A stretch of 64,000 bases of DNA from Dastarcus helophoroides. Taxonomy: Eukaryota; Arthropoda; Insecta; Coleoptera; Bothrideridae. Positions 1-8,999 of this stretch are shown in pieces. Positions within the stretch are counted from its first letter, which is position 1; every line of letters begins with the position of its first letter. The notes under the pieces are model-generated. The model was not told the origin of the DNA and ran no database searches. It was given only the letters and a program-made list of their open reading frames with translations. The DNA lies in the NCBI GenBank assembly GCA_028583605.1, contig CM053327.1, positions 32,978,126-33,042,125 on the forward strand, written 5' to 3'. The translations under genes were made by a program, and so were the position numbers.

Positions 1-660
1 AAGTCAGTTCTTCAACATGATCAAATTTACAGGTAACATCAAAATTTTGAAAAAAATCACAGTTTTGAGAAAAGATCGAAATTTTGCGTGACCATTTTTA
101 AAAAATTCAGAATTCAGAAAATTAATCAAGATTCCAAAGAAAGGCGAAACTGAAAAAGTCTTGCCATTAATAAAATAAGTAAACATTGGCAAACGTGGAA
201 ACTAAAAATGAGAAATTTGCATGTCGAAGTTTTGACAACGGCGAAATGCTTAAAAAAAGTCAAAAGATGTGTAAGAATTTTCAACAAAAATTCCTTTAAA
301 AAAGTCGAAGAATGTTTAATAAAAATCGAAGGCAGAGTTTCCAAAAAAGTGATCGTTTTTGTAAAGTCTGCCTTTGATTTTTATTGAAAATTCGTATTGC
401 CACCGTTTTTAAAAAGTCATTATTTTAGGATAGTCAAAATTTTGAGAAAAGGTCAAAATTTTGGAAAAAGTCGAATTAAAAAAATCAAACACTCCAGACA
501 GTCGATATTTGCAAAAGTTGAAATTTACAAAAAATTCAAATTTTGGAAAGGAATTAAAATTTGGTGGAACGGACTGGTCCTTTGTTATCTTCAAAAATTT
601 AAATACAGAATTTGTCCCCTGAAACCAAGAAAGATTAAAAAACACAACAAAGGTTGCTCT

Positions 661-695
661 AACTCGTTTCGACAGCCAAGCTGTCATCTTCAGAG
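661..695 (-). ncRNA. Hammerhead-ribozyme-like motif, minus strand
   Basis: Read on the minus strand: CTGAAGA (687-693), one extra T, GACAGC, TTG loop, GCTGTC, GAAA (667-670), CGAG, TT, then AGAG. CTCT/TTCT just before the core can pair with AGAG after the predicted cleavage site to give a 4-bp stem I. The extra T before stem II departs from the canonical core. Stem III is only four bases and would have to form between two molecules. Activity is therefore uncertain. Confidence 0.5.
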
Positions 696-700
696 AAATA

Positions 701-734
701 CTGAAGATGACAGCTTGGCTGTCGAAACGCGTTA
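701..734 (+). ncRNA. Hammerhead-ribozyme-like motif, plus strand
   Basis: CTGAAGA at 701-707, T, GACAGC (709-714), TTG loop, GCTGTC (718-723), GAAA (724-727), CGCG (728-731), TT (732-733). ACGCGT is self-complementary, as expected if stem III forms between two ribozymes. The bases before CTGA (AAATA) do not pair with those after TT (ACCTT), so this copy lacks stem I and is probably decayed. Confidence 0.45.
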
Positions 735-1349
735 CCTTCGTTGTGTTTTATTAATCTTTTTTGGTTTAAGGTGACAAGTTCTGTATTTCAATTTTTGAGG
801 AATTAAATGTTTTGAAAAAATCGAATTTAAAAACAAAAAATTTGAAACTTCGACATTTTAAAAAAGGTAAACATTTTAAAAAATCAGGTTAAACATTTAA
901 AAAAAGGTGAAAGTTTTCGGCAAAATTCAAAACTTTGAGATAAATTCGAAATAATCAGAAAAAATTGAAATATTCGAAAGATAATTTTCAAAACAATGAA
1001 GATTTCGAAAAATAAAATGCTTAACAAGGACAACAGTTATCCTAATAAGACAGAATTTCGAAGTTGGAATTTTCAAAAAGTCAAAATTTTGAAAAAAGTC
1101 GAAATTTTCTAAATCAAGTCAAAATTTGGAGAAAAAATAATGAAATTTTGGTTGAACGAGAAAAGATCGACTTTGTAAAAAAAATGAGTATTTTATAAGT
1201 CAAAATTTTCGAAATTAGTCGAAATTTTCGAAATAAGTCGAAATTTTCGAGATAACTCGAAATTTTCAATAAAAATTGAATTCTTCAAAAAAGTCGGAAT
1301 TTTCAAAAAAGTGACCCTCTTTTTTCATATAGACGAAGGCACGTGTATC

Positions 1350-1916
1350 AGTTAGAGTATACAGAAAACGTATTTGGAAGGCTTTTTCAAATTTGTCAGG
1401 TCCTAAAGGGTACTTGGTCATTGGGTCACGGCTGATATCACTCAATTAAATGTTACGTTAAAGGCAACTAATAAAGATGAGGCGAATTCAAACCGCGGCT
1501 AAATATCTGATCTAATATTTATTTTCACGGATCGTATTATTAGGCTAATGGAAGTCAGGGTCAATTACCTATAAACCTCTCATTTTCTCAATAAAGGCGT
1601 AACCTTAAAGTTTCAGTATCTGCAGGAGATAACCTACTTTTATTTCGGGATATTTTGGTTTTAACGCGATCGCCTAATTGGCAATAGATAAGAGGGAAAT
1701 AGCCCATTTTACCTTCGATCTACCCTTGGCGAATAAAAATAAGGAAAAGAAATGTGACTGCTCGTTATAACTCAGTCAATTATTAATGAATTGAACTCGA
1801 CAACCCATTTATTTTAATGCAGAATTTTTTAAATTATTACCTATTAATCATCAAAAATTACAAGTTGCTTTTGTTAATCGACAGAATTTAAGAAAATATC
1901 TTTAAAACGTTCATAT
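1350..1916. other. Unassigned intergenic sequence
   Basis: AT-rich, non-repetitive within the window, and with stops in all frames. I see no gene, RNA or element end here. It separates the quasi-repeat block from the start of the LTR at 1917. Confidence 0.5.
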
Positions 1917-2183
1917 TGTAACGAAATGTAAATTATAGAATTTAGTACGTAAGAAAAGTTTCTAGAAAGATCTGATGAGGGGAAAGTGGTCGCAATAATG
2001 AAGCAAACGGCAGATAAGCGTTCCAGGAATGTCAGCAAACGGTAAGTCTTATCTGCGAGATTTTTCTAGGACCTGGGAGCCAAAACTATATAAGGCGGTC
2101 GCTTTTTCCTTGATTCAGTCAGTTAGTTAGAGTCAGTGTAGTTAAGTAGTTAGTTAGCAGTTAGAAGTCAATAACTCGCAACA
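1917..2183 (+). repeat. 5' LTR of a gypsy-type retrotransposon
   Basis: It begins TGTAACGAAATGTAA and continues through a TATA box and an initiator to the primer-binding region. The same sequence occurs on the minus strand at 58107-58543, which also starts TGTAAC, shares the TCTAGAAAGATCTGAT segment and has the same ACTATATAAGGC. This copy is shorter and appears to lack part of the R-U5 segment present in the other. The downstream protease and integrase remnants show it belongs to the same element. Confidence 0.75.
2087..2119 (+). promoter_or_regulatory. LTR promoter: TATA box plus TCAGT initiator
   Basis: TATATAA lies at 2087-2093, and TCAGT at 2115-2119 puts the initiator A about 30 bases downstream. 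This is the usual insect core-promoter spacing. The minus-strand LTR at 58107-58543 keeps the TATA box. Confidence 0.65.
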
Positions 2184-2185
2184 TC

Positions 2186-2199
2186 TGGTGTCAGAAGCG
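2186..2199 (+). other. Putative tRNA primer-binding site
   Basis: TGGTGTCAGAAGCG begins with the TGG that pairs with a tRNA CCA end. It lies a few bases past the LTR end, where LTR retrotransposons place their primer site. I did not identify the tRNA. Confidence 0.5.
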
Positions 2200-2334
2200 T
2201 GATTATTATTGTACTTTATTACGCAGAGAAATTCACCAAGTGGTCACGCAGTTGACTTTATCTCGGACGTTATAAACTGTTAAGTAGTTATACGGGGACC
2301 GTCAAGAAAAATCTTGAACATTCTAGTACGCTTT

Positions 2335-3219
2335 ATGGATACGAGATTAAAATCGGCCAAAATGGAACAACAGTTGCAAGCGTTATTAGCAATGTTTGAA
2401 GACAAAGAAGAAAAAGGAGAAAGAACGGAGACAACAAGAAAAAGAACAGGAAAAAGAACAGGAGAAGTACGAAGACGACAAGAAAAAAAACAGATAAAAA
2501 GGACCATGGAAAGTTTGGTAGTGGCAGCCAGCGTAGATGGAAGGAATGTACAGGCAACAGTGGACACAGGCGCCATGGTTACTTTAGCACGACGGAACAT
2601 TCTACCGTCACAACCGAGAGTACTGTCGTTAAGGATGTTTCTCAGAACAGTTACGGGAGATACTGCGCCAATCATGGGAGAGGCAGACGTCCTAATTGGT
2701 CCGGGAAAACTACGGATTCTGCAACGGGTGTTGGTGGCAGATATGGAAGATGAACTGATTCTGGGTATGGACGTAATCAGGCAACATGGCTTTACTTTCG
2801 ACCCAGCGCAGAACATTTTGAGGATTGGAAATGAGGAGCTTCTCCTAACAACACTAAAGGACACTCCAAAGGAGGTAAGACTGTTTGCCTGCGAAATAGC
2901 TGTGGTGCAGGAAAGCAGCGAGAAGACGGTTATGGCTGTGATGGCAGGAGATTTGGGCTACTGCGTTGGATTAGTGGGACCCACTCATGAGATTTCCAAG
3001 AATTTACTAGTGGCGAGATCCGTAGTTAAAACATCTCAGAATGCGCGGATGGAGAGAGTGTCAACTTGCAGTTGGTGGTGCCTCAGGAGAAGATTCCACA
3101 AGTCTTGTGCGATGTGCACAATGGGAGCTCTGGTGGACATATAGGGATGAACAAGACCTTGGAGAAGATTCGAAAACAGTTCTATTGTGTTAACTGCAGG
3201 GAGGACGTCGAGCGTCGAG
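2335..3219 (+). pseudogene. Gypsy-type gag-pol remnant: protease joined to integrase
   Basis: The first ATG in frame is 2335; the frame itself opens at a TTG at 2314. Counting from 2314, residues 18-62 are a charged, K/E/R-rich stretch like the start of a gypsy gag. A retropepsin follows, with catalytic DTG at residues 84-86 and ILGMD at 149-153 near its end. The frame then shifts, and 3066-3219 encodes the start of an integrase zinc-binding domain (LVVPQEKIPQVL, the histidines of VHNG and GGHIG, KTLEKIRKQF). The Cys half, reverse transcriptase, RNase H and integrase core are all missing. The retropepsin normally precedes reverse transcriptase, so a large internal deletion must have joined protease to integrase. 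The 134-bp satellite begins abruptly after the integrase fragment. The element cannot move itself. Confidence 0.8.
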
Positions 3220-5975
3220 CAAATTTTTTTTACGACACTTGTAATATATCATTGGGTTTTTTACCCCCTCCGACGGGGTAGGCTGAAAAATGTTGAGTGT
3301 TAGTTTGATTCTATTTTAATAATTAAACGATGTGTAAAGAAAATTTTCTGTGACAAATTTTTTTTACGACACTTGTAATATATCTTTGGGATTTTCACCC
3401 CCTCCGACGGGGTAGGCTGAAAAATGTTGAGTGTCAGTTTGATTCTTTTTTAATAATAAAACGATGTGTAGAGAAAATTTTTTGTGACAAATTTTTTTTA
3501 CGACACTTGTAATATATCATTGGGATTTTCACCCCCTCCGACGAGGTAGGCTGAAAAATGTTGAGTGTCAGTTTGATTCTTTTTTAATAATTAAACGATG
3601 TGTAGAGAAAATTTTTTGTGACAAATTTTTTTTTACGACACTTGTAATATATCATTGGGTTTTTCACCCCCTCCGACGGGGTAGGCTGACAAATGTTGAG
3701 TGTTAGTTTGATTCTTTTTTAATAATTAAACGATGTGTAGAGAAAATTTTTTGTGACAAATTTTTTTTACGACACTTGTAATATATCATTGGGATTTTCA
3801 CCCCCTCCGACGAGGTAGGCTGAAAAATGTTGAGTGTCAGTTTGATTCTTTTTTAATAATTAAACGATGTGTAAAGAAAATTTTTTGTGACAAATTTTTT
3901 TTACGGCACTTGTAATATATCATTGGGATTTTCACCCCCTCCGACGGGGTAGGCTGACAAATGTTGAGTGTCAGTTTGATTCTTTTTTAATAATTAAACA
4001 ATGTGTAAAGAAAAATTTTTGTGACAATTTTTTTTTACGACACTTGTAATATATCGTTGGGATTTTCACCCCCTTCGACGGGGTAGGCTGAAAAATGTTG
4101 AGTGTCAGTTTGATCCTTTTTTAATAATTAAACAATGTGTAAAGAAAATTTTTTGTGACAAATTTTTTTTACGACACTTGTAATATATCATTGGGATTTT
4201 CACCCCCTCCGACGGGGTAGGCTGAAAAATGTTGAGTGTCAGTTTGATTCTTTTTTAATAATTAAACGATGTGTAGAGAAAATTTTTTGTGACAAATTTT
4301 TTTTACGACACTTGTAATATATCATTGGGTTTTTCACCCCCTCCGACGGGGTAGGCTGACAAATGTTGAGTGTTAGTTTGATTCTTTTTTAATAATTAAA
4401 CGATGTGTAGAGAAAATTTTTTGTGACAAATTTTTTTTACGACACTTGTAATATATCATTGGGTTTTTTACCCCCTCCGACGGGGTAGGCTGAAAAATGT
4501 TGAGTGTTAGTTTGATTCTATTTTAATAATTAAACGATGTGTAAAGAAAATTTTTTGTGACAAATTTTTTTTACGACACTTGTAATATATCATTGGGTTT
4601 TTCACCCCCTCCGACGGGGTAGGCTGACAAATGTTGAGTGTTAGTTTGATTCTTTTTTAATAATTAAACGATGTGTAGAGAAAATTTTTTGTGACAAATT
4701 TTTTTTACGACACTTGTAATATATCATTGGGTTTTTCACCCCCTCCGACGGGGTAGGCTGAAAAATGTTGAGTGTTAGTTTGATTCTTTTTTAATAATTA
4801 AACGATGTGTAAAGAAAATTTTCTGTGACAAATTTTTTTTACGACACTTGTAATATATCTTTGGGATTTTCACCCCCTCCGACGGGGTAGGCTGAAAAAT
4901 GTTGAGTGTCAGTTTGATTCTTTTTTAATAATAAAACGATGTGTAGAGAAAATTTTTTGTGACAAATTTTTTTTACGACACTTGTAATATATCATTGGGA
5001 TTTTCACCCCCTCCGACGAGGTAGGCTGAAAATTGTTGAGTGTCATTTTGATTCTTTTTTAATAATTAAACGATGTGTAGAGAAAATTTTTTGTGACAAA
5101 TTTTTTTTACGACACTTGTAATATATCATTGGGTTTTTCACCCCCTCCGACGGGGTAGGCTGAAAAATGTTGAGTGTTAGTTTGATTCTTTTTTAATAAT
5201 TAAACGATGTGTAAAGAAAATTTTCTGTGACAAATTTTTTTTTACGACACTTGTAATATATCTTTGGGATTTTCACCCCCTCCGACGGGGTAGGCTGAAA
5301 AATGTTGAGTGTCAGTTTGATTCTTTTTTAATAATTAAACGATGTGTAGAGAAAATTTTTTGTGACAAATTTTTTTTACGACACTTGTAATATATCATTG
5401 GGATTTTCACCCCCTCCGACGAGGTAGGCTGAAAAATGTTGAGTGTTGGTTTGATTCTTTTTTAATGATTTAACAATGTGTAAAGAAAATTTTTTGTGAC
5501 AAATTTTTTTTACGACACTTGTAATATATCATTGGGATTTTCACCCCCTCCGACGGGGTAGGCCAAAAAATGTAGAGTGGCAGTTTGATTCTTTTTTAAT
5601 AATAAAACGATGTGTAAAGAAAAAATTTTGTGACAATTTTTTTTCACAGCTCTTGTAATATATTATTGGGATTTTCACCCCCTCCGATGAGGTAGGCTGA
5701 CAAATATTGAGCGCCAGTGTTGTCCTTTTTTAATAATAAAGCGATTTGTAAAAAGAAAGTTTTGTGACAAATTTTTTTACGACACTTTTAATATATCATT
5801 ACCCCTTTACCACTACCCCTCCGACGGGGTAGGCTGACAAATGCCGAGTGTCAGTTTAGTTCTTATTCAAAAATGAATCGATTTCCATAGTAAATTTTTT
5901 GTGACAATTTTTTTTACGGTTATTATAACACGTTATTACGAAGCCCATTTTGCTCCCCCATCGATGGGGTGAAGG
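3220..5975. repeat. 134-bp satellite array, about 20 units
   Basis: The marker TACGACACTT recurs every 134-135 bp (3232, 3366, 3500, 3635, 3769 and so on to about 5780, then degenerates). Each unit has one GC-rich box, CCCCCTCCGACGGGGTAGG, in an otherwise A/T sequence. Variant positions (GACGGGG or GACGAGG; TTAGTT or TCAGTT; ATCATTGGG or ATCTTTGGG) recur in the same order at about 3346, 4818 and 5221. Those spacings are close to 11 and 3 units, which indicates segmental duplication or unequal exchange. The last units (from about 5640) diverge strongly, as expected at an array edge. Confidence 0.95.
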
Positions 5976-6010
5976 GAGAATTATTGTGTCAATTAGCTTT
6001 GTTTACTATA

Positions 6011-6330
6011 ATAAAAGGATTTATAAAGAAATAATTGCATGGCACATTAGTGGCGAAGCTCTAATAACCAATTTCTTACTGTATGCCTCAGACCAGTGCT
6101 TTATCGAATACATGCACTATTAAAATTTGTGGCTGGAAATTTTGTTGCTTATTTCACACCGGTAATAAAAGGATTTATAAAAATATAATTTCGTGGCACA
6201 ATATTGGCGAAGCTCTAATAACCAAATTCCTGCTGTATGCCTCAGACCAGTGCTTTATCGAATACATGCACTATTAAAATTTGTTGCTGGAAATTTTGTT
6301 GCTGGAAATTTTGTTGCTCATTTCACACCG
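6011..6330 (+). repeat. Tandem duplication of a ~154-bp segment
   Basis: ATAAAAGGATTTATAAA and about 140 following bases occur at 6011 and again at 6165. Both include TGCCTCAGACCAGTGC and end at TTTCACACCGG. The second copy also holds a 15-bp internal duplication (GCTGGAAATTTTGTT). Adjacent reading frames of 64-87 codons span the duplication and have no recognisable domain. Confidence 0.85.
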
Positions 6331-7458
6331 GTGCAACATGCACATATCCTGTGGTGCGTATGCGATGTATCAGTCGAAGGAAAGCTCTTTCACTTTGATT
6401 ACGTTTTTCGGGATACTGCACGCGTAGATTTAGCAGCATCACTTGCATTTTCATGAATTCAAAATAAATGGTTAGTTAGCATGTCAAATGCTTCTTCATT
6501 TGTTTAAATCTTTTTAATTTTAAAAATTGAAATACAAATCTTGTCTCCTGAAACCAATTTTTTATTTTATAAAGAAATGTAAAAGCGGAAATAACAATTC
6601 AGTTAAAAGAGCAGGTAGTAAATACATTTGCAACCTTAAAGATTTGCACTTTTTTTATTTCATTTTTCTAGTTAATTTTTTTAAGGGCCACTTTACCAGT
6701 TTTGTAGACAAACTACGTGATTATTTATAACTTAAACTTTGTTTGTCAATATCTTCGTTTAGACAAAAGATATCGAGTTGCGATTTTTACTGATATTTAA
6801 GGCGTTTAATTCTCTATTTTAAAATATCAGAATTGACATATCATTCTATTTAATTTTTTTTTAGAAAAACGGCGAAATTTGTTACTATTTTTTATAACGC
6901 ACTGTAGCAGCGACAATAATTTTAAAATAAAAACACGTGAAAGTGCCGTCGATAGACTAAATAGCACTCTTTCTATAAAGACTAAATTTGTTAAATTTCC
7001 TTAGGGCTAACTGAAGTAAATGGTATTTTAAAAAAAATTTTTCGACGTCTCCCCACCACTTTATTTTTAAAAACAGAACAAAAAGTGTAAAGCAAAACAA
7101 ATCGAAAATATTCTAGGATTACAATGCATGTATTTTCCATATTCCTTAATAAGACAAAATTTCGAGAAAATCCTAATTTTCTATTCAGTTTTACCTATTA
7201 CGCCACCTAGCGGTCATTTTAGAACTTCAAAACTATTTTCCAGCGATTTTTCAGGGCTATTTTTCTTATTGAAATTTTTTCCCCAAAGTTGTAAAGTGAT
7301 TCGTTGCTGAGATATAGCGGGTGTCCTTTCTTAGTTGGCCACCCGGTACATATAATATATAATTTAGCCATAAAAATTTTTGTCGAATCTGCTTTTTACA
7401 GGACTATTTTAATTGTTGTTATTCAATAACCATCCAAATCGTGAAAAAGGAATAACCA
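6331..7458. other. Non-coding with transposon scraps
   Basis: 6520-6558 matches the inner arm of the foldback family (TTGAAATACAAATCTTGTC followed by CTGAAACCAA). The stretch around 7300-7350 (GGGTGTCC, then GTTGGCCACCCGGTACATA) looks like a transposon terminus, but I could not find its partner. The remainder shows no gene. Confidence 0.4.
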
Positions 7459-7728
7459 CGGTGCAACAAACGGTTAGCAAACGGTCGCTCTCTGGAAAAG
7501 CCCAGAAGACTATTTCTAGTGCACAGAACAATAGGTTTGAACCTGTATCAAATTTAGAGTTTGGAAACCAAGGCTGTTTTATTTTAATACACAGATCAAT
7601 AGGTTTGAACAGCTTTGGTTTCCAAACTCTGAATTTTATAAATATTCAAACCTACTAGTCTGTACATTAGAATAAAGTCTTCTGGGCTTTCACAAAGATC
7701 GACCATTTGCTAACAGTTTTTGGCTTAA
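7459..7728. repeat. LTR-derived palindrome with ~130-bp arms
   Basis: The left arm (from CAAACGGTTAGCAAACGGTC through TTGGAAACCAAGGCTGTT) is repeated inverted in the right arm (AACAGCTTTGGTTTCCAAAC through TTTGCTAACAG). Both arms contain AGGTTTGAA and GTTTGGAAACCA. The same segments occur, in the same relative order, inside the minus-strand LTR at about 58180-58240. This suggests two LTR pieces joined head to head. A further LTR-like scrap lies at about 7803-7832 (TAGGTTGCATTCTA). Confidence 0.65.
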
Positions 7729-7832
7729 CTATTGGTAGTTCGGCTACCTATCATCCTCTAAACGCGTTTAGTGGACATGTTTAGTAGTGGACCTGTTTAG
7801 TAGGCACACTCTAGTCTAGGTTGCATTCTATT

Positions 7833-8999
7833 TTTATGGTGCAACAAAATCAGTGTTAGAGCTGAGGTGTCTAATGGGAAATCTAAATTTTGGAACCCTT
7901 CAACAAATTTACAGAAGTAGAAAATGTAGAAAAATTCGTTAATATCCAGAAGTATAAAAAATAGAAAAATTCGTAAATATATATTCCATTTAAAAAACCG
8001 CTTTCAATTCTAATAAAAGTTATCCCTATGGCAATCTGCCATGGAATACCTAATAAGCTTTTATTTGTTTGCCTTATTCATTGTTGTATAAATTGTGTCA
8101 CTTTCATTTATGTGAGTTATCTCTTTTGGCAATCTAGATCTACTAAGTAATGAAATGATGAATACATGAAACACATACGGCTAATTGTATCATCCTTGAG
8201 TCCCCTATTCAAGTTGTTTCAATTTAAATTGCATTAATTAATTTTAAATATACAAATTTTAATTAAGAAATCATTTTAAAATCGTGTACATAACTAATTA
8301 CATTTTATATTGATTACATTTGAAGTGTTAGTTCGGGGTTAATTTTAATATGGGGTCCACATATCATATTGATTCAATTTGTAATTTTTTTCTCGTAAAT
8401 GAGGATTCAGGGATGCACTGAACAAAGAACTGGACCAAATCCACGGTATTTCTCGCTTAATAAAACGCATTCTGAAGTTATTCATTTAATCCATGTTTAA
8501 TCAGGAATGCCTTAAGAGAAATTTGATTCCTTCAAATGTCAGAAGTAAGGAAGCTGAAAAATCAGTTATTCATTTGTAAAAGAGAATGGGGGAGAACAGT
8601 TTAAAATTGATACACTTGGAAGTGTATCTGCATATTTTCAACACCATGTATTTTTAACTTAGACATCAATTGTTTATTTTAATTTCAGCTTGTCGCATTT
8701 ATGTATTCCTGGATGATACATTAACGTTCCACCCTGTTTAATAGACCGTCTATAAGTATCGTGATATTTTAGCATATTTAGCGATGACCTCGTTTTTTAA
8801 ATGTCTGCAATTTTTTTTATTGTAGTGGATGGGTAGCTTCCACCGGAAAGTTCCATTAATTTTATAAAACATAAAGATACTTTAATAGATTAAAAATATA
8901 TCGCACCTATTTTTATACTAAACATGTATTCGATTTAAATACCCAAGGTTTCCCTCAAAATTTTGTCAGTTTGTTGTTTGTTTCAAATTTTGACTTTAT
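7833..8999. other. Unassigned AT-rich sequence
   Basis: I see no coding frame, RNA gene, element end or long repeat. Short frames end quickly in every phase. Confidence 0.4.

Larger units (their letters stand above)
559..799. mobile_element. Foldback element with hammerhead-like cores (copy 1)
   Basis: The arms are inverted around 694-700 and extend more than 100 bp each side. The left end reads GGTGGAACGGACTGG. The right arm stops inside the shared ATTTCAATTTTTGA, so it lacks the last part of the inverted repeat. GAATTAAA occurs just outside both ends (551-558 and 800-807) and is a plausible target duplication. This fits because the paralogous block at 17390-17410 continues without the element. 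No reading frame for a transposase or reverse transcriptase is present, so it would be non-autonomous. The family recurs at 34412 and 38693, with fragments at 6520, 35436, 43801 and 46561. Confidence 0.75.
1..1349 (+). repeat. A-rich GTCGAAATTTTC quasi-repeat block, copy A
   Basis: This is degenerate 16-20 bp quasi-repeat of the type GTCGAAATTTTCAAAAAA, with all units in the same orientation. It is not merely low complexity. From its first base it aligns by eye, with many differences and indels, to 16937-17833. The two share the starting AAGTCAGTT, the segment around CGAAATGCTT and the closing CAC(G/T)TGTATCAG-like boundary. An inverted-repeat element (about 559-799) interrupts copy A but is absent from the other copy. 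Reading frames here are short, rich in F or K, and have no domain, so I call none coding. Confidence 0.75.

Noticed and set aside
4..344. Short minus-strand frames at the left edge (62 and 72 codons)
   Set aside because: F-, L- and K-rich and lying inside quasi-repeat DNA; no domain or start context.
397..774. 125-codon plus frame
   Set aside because: It reads through quasi-repeat and then the foldback element arms. Its composition follows the DNA repeat.
2280..2864. 194-codon minus frame, serine-rich
   Set aside because: Antisense shadow of the protease frame, which has clear catalytic motifs on plus.
3220..5975. Hammerhead ribozyme in the 134-bp satellite
   Set aside because: GGCTGAAAAATG is not followed by the CTGANGA...GAAA core; no stem arrangement fits.
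6083..6730. Three plus frames of 64-87 codons
   Set aside because: They span a tandem duplication and transposon scraps, have no domain and are not supported by composition.
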